This document shows, piece after piece, positions 34,809 through 42,502 of a stretch of DNA of 49,400 nt (position 1 is the first letter of the stretch; each line of letters starts with the position of its first letter). Made by a program: the position numbers and the translations under genes. This DNA comes from an uncultured Bacteroidales bacterium. Lineage in GTDB: Bacteria > Bacteroidota > Bacteroidia > Bacteroidales > Coprobacteraceae. The DNA lies in assembly GCA_949297285.1 (NCBI GenBank), contig CASFRL010000066.1, forward strand, positions 1 to 49,400. The letters run 5' to 3'. The notes below the pieces were generated by a model. The model made no database searches, was not told the origin of the DNA, and was given only the letters and a program-made list of their open reading frames with translations.

Positions 34809-36083
34809 CTATTTATAGCGGTCTTTCCACAGATAGACCAAATGGTCTTTCAGTTTATTCTCGGCCGGATTGGGCTGTGGTTTCCAGATCGATTTGTTTT
34901 TTAATTCGTCGGGAAGAAATTGTTGCCGCACAAAGTGGTTCTCATAGTCATGTGCATATTTGTAATTTTTTCCATATTCCAATTCCTTCATTAGCGATGT
35001 CGGAGCATTTCGCAGGTGTAAGGGTACCGGTAAGTTCCCGGTCTGCGTGACAATGCCCAATGCGTCGTTTATCGCCATATATGCCGAATTGCTTTTGGGG
35101 CTACTCGCTAAATAGATAGTGGCTTCGGCCAATACGATCCGGCCTTCTGGCCAACCGATATTCTGCAGGGCATCGAAACAGGCGTTGGCAATCAACAGCG
35201 CATTCGGATTGGCAAGCCCGATATCTTCGGCAGCCGATATGACAAGACGACGGGCAATGAATGCCGGATCTTCACCGCCGTCAACCATACGGGCCAACCA
35301 ATAAATTGCTCCGTCGGGGTCGCTCCCTCGTATCGATTTGATAAATGCCGATATGATGTCATAGTGCATTTCACCATCTTTGTCGTATGCCGAAGGATTT
35401 TGTTGAAGGCGTTCTGTTACAGTTGCATCGTCGATGATTATTGTTTCGTCGGGATTGTCAGAGTTGGTAATCAAATCCAGAATATTGAGTAATTTGCGGG
35501 CATCGCCTCCCGAATAACGAAACAGTGCCGTCGTTTCTCGTATCTCTATTTTTAAATTTTTCAGTACTTTGTCGCAATGGATAGCCCGATCGAGAAGTTT
35601 TTGCAGATTTTTGACTTCAAGAGATTTGAGTACATACACTTGGCATCGCGATAAAAGGGGGCGTATTACTTCGAAAGAGGGATTTTCTGTCGTTGCTCCG
35701 ATCAACGTTACAGTCCCGTTTTCTACGGCACCCAATAAAGAATCTTGTTGCGATTTGTTGAATCGGTGTATTTCATCGATAAAAAGAATCGGTCTCCCTG
35801 TTTGGAACATCCGGTTGCTTTTACATTTTTCTATAACATCACGTACATCCTTTACGCCCGAATGAATGGCACTTAACGTATAAAATGGAACATCCAGTTG
35901 ATTGGATATAATCTTGGCCAATGTGGTTTTTCCGACTCCCGGAGGTCCCCATAAAATAAAAGAAGATACTTGTCCTGAGTCGATCATCCGGCGTAAAATG
36001 GCACCTTTCCCTACCAGATGTTCTTGTCCTATATATTCATCGAGATTTTGGGGGCGTAATCTTTCTGCCAAAGGTTGCAACAT
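34809..36083 (-). CDS. rarA: Replication-associated recombination protein A (RarA/MgsA AAA ATPase)
   Basis: RarA is a tetrameric AAA+ ATPase that acts at stalled replication forks and interacts with SSB. At 424 residues it is the normal length. It starts PLAERLRPQNLDEYIGQEHL, with Walker A GPPGVGKTT at 46-54, Walker B ILFIDEIHRFNKSQQD, sensor 1 TLIGATTENPSFE and sensor 2 GGDARKLLN. The C-terminal oligomerisation part (HYDIISAFIKSIRGSDPDGAIYWLARM) is complete. It is monocistronic, with a promoter box just upstream. Confidence 0.95.
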   Translation of the reverse strand: MLQPLAERLRPQNLDEYIGQEHLVGKGAILRRMIDSGQVSSFILWGPPGVGKTTLAKIISNQLDVPFYTLSAIHSGVKDVRDVIEKCKSNRMFQTGRPILFIDEIHRFNKSQQDSLLGAVENGTVTLIGATTENPSFEVIRPLLSRCQVYVLKSLEVKNLQKLLDRAIHCDKVLKNLKIEIRETTALFRYSGGDARKLLNILDLITNSDNPDETIIIDDATVTERLQQNPSAYDKDGEMHYDIISAFIKSIRGSDPDGAIYWLARMVDGGEDPAFIARRLVISAAEDIGLANPNALLIANACFDALQNIGWPEGRIVLAEATIYLASSPKSNSAYMAINDALGIVTQTGNLPVPLHLRNAPTSLMKELEYGKNYKYAHDYENHFVRQQFLPDELKNKSIWKPQPNPAENKLKDHLVYLWKDRYK

Positions 36084-36108
36084 AATACTGAGTTTTTAAT
36101 TATTACCA

Positions 36109-36116
36109 CAAAAGTA
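36109..36116 (-). promoter_or_regulatory. Promoter -7 box of rarA
   Basis: On the minus strand TACTTTTG fits TAnnTTTG and lies 26 bases before the ATG at 36083. A -33 element is not clear. Confidence 0.45.
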
Positions 36117-36705
36117 CGAAAAAATAGATCTTTAAATTACTATACCGATGATAATTTGACATCTCTTCACCGGGTGAGGAGGATCTGGCTAATCGTGTTC
36201 TGAACCTCAATATGATTCCATATTTTGGACATGGCTAAAATACTGATTGTTGTTATAAATGTAGAAGAGAAAAGGTGTTATAATTAGAATCGGAAAAATA
36301 TTTGATTGTAGAGTAGGGGTTTTTATTCTATATCATGTTATTGTTATATAGTGGAAGGAAAAAGAATGATTCTGACATTTCAGAGTACTGACCATCGATT
36401 ATTTGATACCTGATTTATTGCATTAAGAATAACAGATAAAGATGAACCGAATGTTCTTGTTGACAATAAGTCCCATTATACCGTCTGCTTTTTCTCAATT
36501 AAATGGGAATAAGTGTTTTGCATCGAAAGGCTGTAACGGATATTTTGAAATTTCTTTTGTAATTGGGGCTTCAGATATTGTACATATTAGAGAAGGACCT
36601 TCCACCCGAAGTTCCCGGTTTAATGAACAATAGGCGGTATCGTATTGATTTGGTTACTTGCCTTACGCATTTATAGGTTAAGAATGTCAGATTTTAAATT
36701 ATTGT
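36117..36705. other. Gene-poor stretch, possibly degenerate
   Basis: Nearly 600 bases upstream of a small lipoprotein gene. The first 320 contain no open frame of useful length in any direction and no strong hairpin. The rest holds one 63-codon plus-strand frame with a signal-peptide-like start (36442-36633). The look is of decayed sequence, but I cannot identify an ancestor. Confidence 0.4.
36442..36633 (+). CDS. Short exported protein, possibly a truncated SH3b-type gene
   Basis: This is a 63-codon frame. It starts with a signal-peptide-like MNRMFLLTISPIIPSAFSQ, and near its end has SDIVHIREGPSTRSSRF, which resembles the first strand of bacterial SH3 domains (typical form VNVRxGPSTxSxV). 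The frame then stops at once, where an SH3 domain would need about 40 more residues. No continuation in another frame is recognisable. It could be the broken start of a secreted SH3b protein or a chance frame. No promoter or ribosome binding site stands out. Confidence 0.25.
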   Translation: MNRMFLLTISPIIPSAFSQLNGNKCFASKGCNGYFEISFVIGASDIVHIREGPSTRSSRFNEQ

Positions 36706-37077
36706 ATGATGAAAAGAAATAAGAAATTTTTAAAGAAATCACCTGTAATCATTATATCGCTTTTGTGCCTCTTTATATGCTGTGCCTGTTCGAAAGACTC
36801 GCCAAATCTTAATCAAGTTCGTGTCCAAGTAGTAGCTAACACTGACGAACCTGTCAGAATTTATGGGATAGGAGGCAGTCCAGAAGCCGGCATAGTAATA
36901 CGAGAGAGTTTTGACAGTACTTTTAAGGCCGAATATGATGGAATATCAATTGACGCCAGGTGTAAAGATGAAAACACTTTGATAACGATTAAAGTATGGG
37001 TAAATGGAAAACTCTATGCGAATGTTTCCGGCAATAAATATTTGACAAGTGGTTATGTCTCTTTTAACAAGAGGTAA
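36706..37077 (+). CDS. Small hypothetical lipoprotein
   Basis: This 123-residue protein has a strongly basic start (MMKRNKKFLKK), a hydrophobic segment and a Cys-rich lipobox (FICCAC-SK) with Cys28 the likely acylation site. The mature part of about 95 residues is beta-rich (VRVQVVANTDEPVRIYGIGG..., TLITIKVWVNGKLYANVSGNKYLTSGYVSFNK) and may be a single immunoglobulin-like or transthyretin-like sandwich. I do not recognise the family. It stands alone: the upstream stretch is gene-poor and the sulfatase gene has its own promoter. The second ATG at 36709 is an equal start candidate. Confidence 0.6.
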   Translation: MMKRNKKFLKKSPVIIISLLCLFICCACSKDSPNLNQVRVQVVANTDEPVRIYGIGGSPEAGIVIRESFDSTFKAEYDGISIDARCKDENTLITIKVWVNGKLYANVSGNKYLTSGYVSFNKR

Positions 37078-37238
37078 TTCTGTAAAAAAGAGAGGCGAGA
37101 TTTTTCGGTTTTCAGCCAAAGGATTATCCAATCCTGAAATGGGAGCGTATCTGTATATAAAAAGTAATAGTCTGAATATAAGAGGGTTCACATATCCCCC
37201 CATAATTGTTGATGTTTGCATTATTATTTTCGAATTTA

Positions 37239-37269
37239 TTTGTATTTGAGCAAGTTTTCTTTATATTTG
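37239..37269 (+). promoter_or_regulatory. Promoter of the sulfatase gene
   Basis: TTTG at 37239-37242, 19 bases, then TATATTTG at 37262-37269, an exact TAnnTTTG. Both elements and spacing fit the Bacteroidetes consensus. The leader would be about 66 bases. Confidence 0.65.
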
Positions 37270-37341
37270 TAAAAAAGAGTATAAAAGTATTTGGCAGGAT
37301 CAAATATGGCAATATAAACTTTAAATTTAATACGATAAAAA

Positions 37342-38877
37342 ATGAAACATATTCAACTGATGTGGGGATTGTTGCCCGGAATATCCCTGCTTACCGGATG
37401 CATTAAGAAAGAGCCTGTAAAATCGGCCGATAATTTACCAAATGTTATTTACATATACTCCGATGATTTAGGGTTTGGTGATTTAAGTTGTTATGGCGCT
37501 ACAAAAATAGAAACTCCTCATATCGACACATTAGCAGCACAAGGAGCACAATTTATGAATGCTTATGCTTCGTCGGCAACAAGTACACCTTCCCGGTTTT
37601 GTCTGTTGACCGGAGCGTATCCTTGGCGTTATGAAAATACCGAAATAGCTGCGGGCAATGCCGGAATGATTATCGATACGGCGTGTGTTACCATGGCCGA
37701 TCTCTTCAAAGATGCCGGGTATGCTACCGGTGTAGTCGGTAAATGGCATTTGGGATTGGGTGGCCCTGACGGCCCTGATTGGAATGGTGAGATAACGCCA
37801 AGTCCCCGGAATATAGGGTTCGATTATGACTTTGTTATTCCGGCTACGGTAGATCGTGTACCGTGCGTGTATGTCGAAAATGACCGAGTTGTGAATCTCG
37901 ATCCGTCCGATCCTATTTTTGTCGATTATAATAAAAAAGTGGGTGACTGGCCTACCGGGAAAGAAAATCCGGAGTTATTGAAAATGAAATCGAGTCATGG
38001 ACATGATAATACCATTATAAATGGAATAGCACGTATCGGATACATGACCGGAGGAAAATCGGCTTTGTGGGTAGATGAAGATATTGCCGATACGATAGTT
38101 TCTAAAGCCAAAGCCTTTATTGAAAAGAATAAAGCAAATCCGTTCTTCCTTTACTTGGGTACACAAGACATTCATGTCCCTCGTATTCCACATCCACGTT
38201 TTGCCGGTAAAAGCGGGTTAGGGGTAAGAGGTGATGTTATCTTGCAACTCGATTGGACTATCGGACAGTTGATGCATACGCTCGACAGTCTGGGTATAGC
38301 AAATAATACGATATTTATTTTTACGAGCGATAATGGTCCCGTAATCGATGACGGATATGAGGATGGTGCTTTGGAGAATCTGAACGGTCACACACCTATG
38401 GGAATTTATCGGGGAGGCAAATATAGTGCTTATGAAGCAGGAACTCGAGTGCCGTTTATTGTTCGCTGGCCGGATAAAATTAAACCGATAAAACAGAAAG
38501 CACTCTTTTCTCAGGTCGATGTATTTGCATCTATGGCAGAGCTACTGGGTAAAAATTTGCCCGAAGGAGTTGCTCCGGATAGTCGTTCCGTGTTACCTGT
38601 TCTTTTAGGAAATGAATCGAAAGATCGAGAATACGTCGTTCAGCAAAATTTGAATAATACGCTTTCGATCATTCAGGGGAAATGGAAATATATCGAGCCC
38701 AGTAACTATCCCAATACTGTTCCTTGGGTAGAAATGGATTTGGGAAACAGTGCAGATGCCCAGTTATATGACTTGTCGGTCGATCCGGCAGAAAAACAGA
38801 ATGTTGCCGTTCAAAATCCGGAAGTCGTGAAACGTCTTTCCGATTTGTTGGAAACGGTAAAGCGCCAAGAAAAGTAA
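37342..38877 (+). CDS. Ser-type sulfatase lipoprotein (S1 family)
   Basis: A 511-residue sulfatase that removes sulfate esters from an unknown host or dietary substrate. The signal ends in the lipobox LLTGC with Cys20, so it is a lipoprotein. Calcium ligands are in YSDDLGFGD (Asp41, Asp42). The maturation motif is S-T-P-S-R with Ser81 as the formylglycine site (SATSTPSRFCLLTGAYPW), the Ser form that needs the anaerobic radical SAM maturase anSME. GKWHLG and FTSDNGP are further active-site blocks. No maturase, SusC/D pair or glycoside hydrolase is nearby, so it is not in a polysaccharide locus here. A terminator follows. Confidence 0.92.
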   Translation: MKHIQLMWGLLPGISLLTGCIKKEPVKSADNLPNVIYIYSDDLGFGDLSCYGATKIETPHIDTLAAQGAQFMNAYASSATSTPSRFCLLTGAYPWRYENTEIAAGNAGMIIDTACVTMADLFKDAGYATGVVGKWHLGLGGPDGPDWNGEITPSPRNIGFDYDFVIPATVDRVPCVYVENDRVVNLDPSDPIFVDYNKKVGDWPTGKENPELLKMKSSHGHDNTIINGIARIGYMTGGKSALWVDEDIADTIVSKAKAFIEKNKANPFFLYLGTQDIHVPRIPHPRFAGKSGLGVRGDVILQLDWTIGQLMHTLDSLGIANNTIFIFTSDNGPVIDDGYEDGALENLNGHTPMGIYRGGKYSAYEAGTRVPFIVRWPDKIKPIKQKALFSQVDVFASMAELLGKNLPEGVAPDSRSVLPVLLGNESKDREYVVQQNLNNTLSIIQGKWKYIEPSNYPNTVPWVEMDLGNSADAQLYDLSVDPAEKQNVAVQNPEVVKRLSDLLETVKRQEK

Positions 38878-38950
38878 TAGAATTTTCTTGTTTGTAAATT
38901 AAAGAATTGTCTTCTGAGGACAAAATGTATAGCGAAATGCAGTTTTAGAG

Positions 38951-38987
38951 ATACCGTTTGTATGCATTACAAGCGGTATTTTTTTAG
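38951..38987 (+). terminator. Terminator of the sulfatase gene
   Basis: A 12-bp stem with one mismatched pair (38951-38962 with 38968-38979) around a 5-base loop, followed directly by a T run. It is 74 bases after the stop codon. Confidence 0.8.
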
Positions 38988-39057
38988 AAATAGACTTTTT
39001 ATACCGGGAATAAAGAGTTTTTATCTTTTTTCGGGAATGAAAATCTTCTGAATCGAG

Positions 39058-39065
39058 TATCTTTG
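39058..39065 (+). promoter_or_regulatory. Promoter -7 box of the MFS gene
   Basis: TATCTTTG, exact TAnnTTTG, about 130 bases before the preferred start. No good -33 TTTG. Confidence 0.4.
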
Positions 39066-39181
39066 TGCCGATTTTAGGAAAGTGTTAGGGTTGTACAGTA
39101 ATTTTTTGGTCTGAAAGACGTACGGAGTTTAAGTCTGTTCACAAAATCTGATGAACAAATTGTGTGGTTTTGATGAAAAAT

Positions 39182-39187
39182 AGGAGG
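39182..39187 (+). promoter_or_regulatory. Strong Shine-Dalgarno that decides the MFS start
   Basis: AGGAGG lies 6 bases before the ATG at 39194. Such a perfect anti-16S match is unusual in this window, where most genes have none, and it favours 39194 over the ATG at 39173 and the GTG at 39164. Confidence 0.5.
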
Positions 39188-39193
39188 TGGATG

Positions 39194-40618
39194 ATGTGGA
39201 AAAAGAGGTTACCGTTTAAATTCAAAAGTTCTGTTACCGTATCTTTGATAGTCGCTATTGCATTTTTTATGCAGTTTTTGGACACAACCGCTGTAAATAC
39301 GGCAATACCGGTAATGGCATCTTCTTTCGGTGTCGATGTCATTCATTTAAGTACAGGCGTAACCTCTTATTTGATTGCTTTAGCTATATTTATTCCGGTC
39401 AGTGGATGGATTGCTGACCGTTTTGGTACACGTAACGTCTTTTGCACGGCTGTTGTCTTTTTTATTTTGGCTTCTACATTATGTGGAACATCGACCTCTT
39501 TGACCCAATTTGTCTTATACCGTATATTGCAGGGAATGGCCGGAGCGATGATGTCTCCCGTAGGGCGTTTGGCCGTATTGAAAACCACTCCTAAAGAAGA
39601 TTTGCCGGTTGCAATGAATTATATAACCCTGCCGGCATTGGTAGCTCCGATTATAGGACCTCTTGTCGGAGGATATCTGACAACTTACTGGAGCTGGAGA
39701 TATATTTTTTATCTGAATGTGCCGATCAGTATGATATGTACTTTTTTGGCATGGAGATATATTCCTTCAGAGAAGGGTGCAGTCAGGCAGAAGGTGCGAT
39801 TCGATGCTGTCGGATTTGTTTTGAGCGGTCTTTCTTTAGCCGGATTTATGTATGGCGTCGAGATTTTAAGTAAAGATGGCGTTTCCTATTTCTATTCGTT
39901 GTTGCTTATAAGTATCAGTTTGTTTTTATTATGGTTTAATGTCCGGTATTCGAAACACATATCGCATCCGTTGATCGACTATTCCGTGATGAAGATCAAT
40001 TCTTATAAAGTAACGATTCTTACCGGTTCTGTATCTCGGATGATCATAGGTGTTTTCCCCTATCTGGTACCGTTAATGTTTCAGGAAGGCTTTGGGCTTA
40101 CACCTTTTAAATCGGGGTTATTATTTCTCTCGACCATGGTCGGAAATTTGTCGATGAAATCATTGACCGTATGGATTATGCATCGGTTTAGGTTTCGAAC
40201 AATATTGATTGTGAATGGTGGTCTGTCGGCCTTATTTACCTTTTTTACAGCACTGTTGTTGCCGACGACTCCGGTCTATATTATTGTTTTGGTTTTGTTT
40301 ACTGCCGGACTTTTCCGGTCATTGCAATTCAGTTCTTTAACAACATTGGCTTTTACCGACACCCCTGCTGCTCAGACCACAGCCGCAAATACCTTGTATA
40401 GTACCGTACAACAGATGTCTACCGGTATGGGGATTGCAATGGGAGCCGTAGCCTTGCGTTTTTCGAATATAATAAATCAAGGTGTTTCGGGACAATATAC
40501 GGTCCCCGATTTTAGGCTGGCTTTTATTTTGGTGACAATCATCGGATTTGTACATCTTTATGGATATACCAAATTGTCGAAAGATGCCGGAAGCGTAGTT
40601 ATGTTGAAGAAAAAATAA
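39194..40618 (+). CDS. MFS drug-efflux transporter, DHA2 (EmrB/QacA) type
   Basis: About 474 residues, roughly 14 transmembrane helices, in the inner membrane. It exports small hydrophobic compounds using the proton gradient. TM1 has FMQFLDTTAVNTAIPVM with the DHA2-type Asp, the loop 2-3 motif A is GWIADRFGTRNVF, and motif C-like glycine-rich GPLVGGYLTTYWSWRYIFYLNVPIS is in TM5. The start is chosen by the AGGAGG at 39182-39187; starts at 39164 and 39173 would add a short basic leader. No adaptor (EmrA-like) or TolC gene is adjacent, so it may act alone. A GNAT gene follows after 53 bases. Confidence 0.88.
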   Translation: MWKKRLPFKFKSSVTVSLIVAIAFFMQFLDTTAVNTAIPVMASSFGVDVIHLSTGVTSYLIALAIFIPVSGWIADRFGTRNVFCTAVVFFILASTLCGTSTSLTQFVLYRILQGMAGAMMSPVGRLAVLKTTPKEDLPVAMNYITLPALVAPIIGPLVGGYLTTYWSWRYIFYLNVPISMICTFLAWRYIPSEKGAVRQKVRFDAVGFVLSGLSLAGFMYGVEILSKDGVSYFYSLLLISISLFLLWFNVRYSKHISHPLIDYSVMKINSYKVTILTGSVSRMIIGVFPYLVPLMFQEGFGLTPFKSGLLFLSTMVGNLSMKSLTVWIMHRFRFRTILIVNGGLSALFTFFTALLLPTTPVYIIVLVLFTAGLFRSLQFSSLTTLAFTDTPAAQTTAANTLYSTVQQMSTGMGIAMGAVALRFSNIINQGVSGQYTVPDFRLAFILVTIIGFVHLYGYTKLSKDAGSVVMLKKK

Positions 40619-40671
40619 CTTTGAAACGTGTCTTTTATTCATCGAAGTAAGTTTGAATAATTTTTCAGATC

Positions 40672-41205
40672 ATGAATGTTAAGGTCAGACAAGAACAAAC
40701 CGTCGATTATAAGGTTGTCGATAATCTGATAAAACGTGCTTTCAGCAATGTCGGAGAAAGTGATCATTCCGAACATCGATTAGTCGGCCGTTTACGTAAA
40801 TCGGATGCGTTTATTCCTGAACTCTCTTTGGTCGCAGAGATCGATGACGAAAAAATTGTGGGACATATTTTACTGACAAAAGTGGAAATCATATCGGAAA
40901 CGAAATCGGTTATTTCATTGGGTGTGGCCCCGCTTTCTGTTTTGCCCGAATTTCAGAACCGGGGTATTGGCGGCCTGTTGCTTCGCGAAGCCCATAGGCG
41001 GGCTTCCCAGTTGGGCTATGGTTCTGCTGTTTTATTAGGACATAAAGATTACTATCCGAGATTCGGTTATAGAAAAGCCTCAGATTTTGGCATCAAGTTC
41101 CCTTTTGACGTCCCGGAAGAATGTTGTATGGCAATAGAATTATTTCCCGGAGCTTTGGATGGCGTGCAGGGGAGGGTACATTATTCTGATTCTTTTAGAG
41201 AATAA
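40672..41205 (+). CDS. GNAT N-acetyltransferase (YhbS-like)
   Basis: 177 residues with one GNAT domain: VRQEQTVDYKVVDNLIKRAFSNVGESDHSEHRLVGRLRKS at the start, the beta-strand block ELSLVAEIDDEKIVGHILLTKVEI, the acetyl-CoA loop LPEFQNRGIGGLLLREAHRRA near 98-118, and the closing VLLGHKDYYPRFGYRKAS. The DYYPRFGY ending is typical of YhbS-type putative acetyltransferases. Substrate unknown. It may be co-transcribed with the MFS gene and ends 42 bases before the convergent channel gene. Confidence 0.85.
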   Translation: MNVKVRQEQTVDYKVVDNLIKRAFSNVGESDHSEHRLVGRLRKSDAFIPELSLVAEIDDEKIVGHILLTKVEIISETKSVISLGVAPLSVLPEFQNRGIGGLLLREAHRRASQLGYGSAVLLGHKDYYPRFGYRKASDFGIKFPFDVPEECCMAIELFPGALDGVQGRVHYSDSFRE

Positions 41206-41247
41206 AATCTACGAATATACCGAATAGGAAAATCTGTTTCTGTCATT

Positions 41248-42030
41248 TTATTTTTTTAGATAGACATACCAATAAACCCCGCCTACGAACAAAGCTCCTC
41301 CGACAATATTTCCCAACGTTGCCGGAATAAGGTTCTTTATGATGAAATCATATACAGACACATCGGCACCTTGCAACATCCCCAACGGGATAAAAAACAT
41401 ATTGGCAATACTATGTTCGTATCCTATTGCAACAAAACACATGACAGGAAACCATAAACCTATGAATTTCCCGGCGGTACTTAAGGAACTCATGCCTAAC
41501 CATACGGCAAGGCATACCAACCAGTTGGCACCTATCCCTTTTAGAAAAACCGTACTCCAAGGCATCGATACCTTGGCTGTTGCAATCTCTTTTATTGCCG
41601 AGTGCCATGGGTCGGCAGCGACGACTCCGGTTAGATGCACCATGACATAAACGAAGAAAAACGCTCCGATAAAATTGCTGAAATACACGATAAGCCAATT
41701 TTTCCATACGGCCGACCATTGGTATTTACCGTTCAATACTCCCGGAATTAGAACGGCGTTATTCCCGGTAAACAACTCAGCACCGGCTATTACAACCAAT
41801 ATAAGACCCAAAGGGAACATACAGCCGGAAAGAAGTTTTTGCAGTCCGGGATTGTTGTTTGTTATCTCCGGAAATCCGCTACCGACCAGAAGTGATAATA
41901 AACCGCCCATTGCTATGTAAATACCGGCCAATATGCCTAAAATTAGAGTCTTTCGGAAATTATATCCTACTTTCTGTAAAGCCGCTTTCTCGGCCGACAT
42001 TACAATTTCCGAAGGTGAGAGTGTGCTCAT
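41248..42030 (-). CDS. Formate/nitrite transporter family channel
   Basis: A 260-residue pentameric inner-membrane channel for small monovalent anions (formate, nitrite or hydrosulfide). I start at the ATG at 42030 (MSTLSPSEIVMSAEKAALQKVGYN), the family start; the upstream extension of the frame is not conserved-looking. Six helices are visible, with the FNT signatures AGIYIAMGGLLSLLVGSG (first half), ELFTGNNAVLIPGVLNGKY, and the second-half core GIGANWLVCLAVWLGMSS followed by GYEHSIANMFFIPLGML. The Asn and His of these blocks are family pore residues. Formate is the most likely substrate in a fermentative anaerobe, but no pflB is adjacent to decide it. Confidence 0.9.
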   Translation of the reverse strand: MSTLSPSEIVMSAEKAALQKVGYNFRKTLILGILAGIYIAMGGLLSLLVGSGFPEITNNNPGLQKLLSGCMFPLGLILVVIAGAELFTGNNAVLIPGVLNGKYQWSAVWKNWLIVYFSNFIGAFFFVYVMVHLTGVVAADPWHSAIKEIATAKVSMPWSTVFLKGIGANWLVCLAVWLGMSSLSTAGKFIGLWFPVMCFVAIGYEHSIANMFFIPLGMLQGADVSVYDFIIKNLIPATLGNIVGGALFVGGVYWYVYLKK

Positions 42031-42056
42031 AATCGTGTCTCTTTTTTTACAGAATG

Positions 42057-42064
42057 CAAATATA
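42057..42064 (-). promoter_or_regulatory. Promoter -7 box of the FNT channel gene
   Basis: On the minus strand TATATTTG, exact TAnnTTTG, 26 bases before the ATG at 42030. This supports the short start. No -33 TTTG at the right spacing. Confidence 0.45.
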
Positions 42065-42257
42065 GATGAATTTATGATAGCTATTCGAACCGTGTGAAAG
42101 AGATTTGCGATTCTTTTGCAGAACTTTATTGTTAAATAACGTTTACAAGAGAAACAATCGGAGGTGTATGTTGTTCTATATTCAAACATCCGACATAAGG
42201 TTGTTTGACAAGCAATGTAATATATAAGAACTGTTTATTTACGATATTTTTGTTTTT

Positions 42258-42378
42258 TGTGTGTTTCATTGGTATTATTATCCTTGCTTATTCATAGAAT
42301 AAGCTATCCTCTTTCTTGTTTTTGATATATTTCAAGTTTGGGAAGACCGGCTCGGGAGAGACCGGTCTTCTGTTTTTA
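42258..42378 (+). ncRNA. Candidate small RNA or ppk1 leader segment ending in an orphan terminator
   Basis: A plus-strand -7 box TATTTTTG (42245-42252) would start a transcript near 42258. It would end about 120 bases later at a terminator: a 9-bp perfect stem (gaagaccgg 42342-42350, ccggtcttc 42362-42370) with an 11-base loop, then tgttttt. The nearest upstream gene is divergent, so the terminator has no protein gene to serve. There is no open frame of note inside. Confidence 0.4.
42342..42378 (+). terminator. Orphan intrinsic terminator upstream of ppk1
   Basis: GC-rich 9-bp stem with T-rich 3' flank, 125 bases before the ppk1 start, on the plus strand. See the candidate small RNA entry at 42258-42378. 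Confidence 0.65.
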
Positions 42379-42440
42379 TGCGAATCTCTATTTCTGTCTG
42401 TTGATTATGAAGTTTGAACCTTTATCAGATTTAATCGTAA

Positions 42441-42486
42441 TATTATAAAAATGTAATGCCGTTGTAATGCTGCGGTTTTTCTTTTG
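42441..42486 (+). promoter_or_regulatory. ppk1 control region with 11-bp direct repeats
   Basis: TGTAATGCCGT (42452-42462) is followed without a gap by TGTAATGCTGC (42463-42473), an 11-bp direct repeat. A -7-like TTCTTTTG (42479-42486, one mismatch) lies 5 bases further on, putting the repeats over the -33 position, where no TTTG exists. The block attataaa...aatgccg.ttgt.aatgc is shared with the dedA promoter at 45500-45535. This looks like an activator site. Confidence 0.5.
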
Positions 42487-42502
42487 CAAAAAATATACTT
42501 AT

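Larger units (their letters stand above)
42031..42502. other. Divergent intergenic region between the FNT channel and ppk1
   Basis: 472 bases without a protein-coding gene. From left to right it holds the channel promoter box (42057-42064, minus strand), a plus-strand -7 box (42245-42252), an intrinsic terminator (42342-42378) that belongs to no known gene, and the ppk1 control region (42441-42486). Confidence 0.6.

Noticed and set aside
37049..37249. 66-codon plus-strand frame overlapping the small lipoprotein end
   Set aside because: It overlaps a better gene in another frame and has no recognisable features; the tail is translated AT-rich leader of the sulfatase gene.
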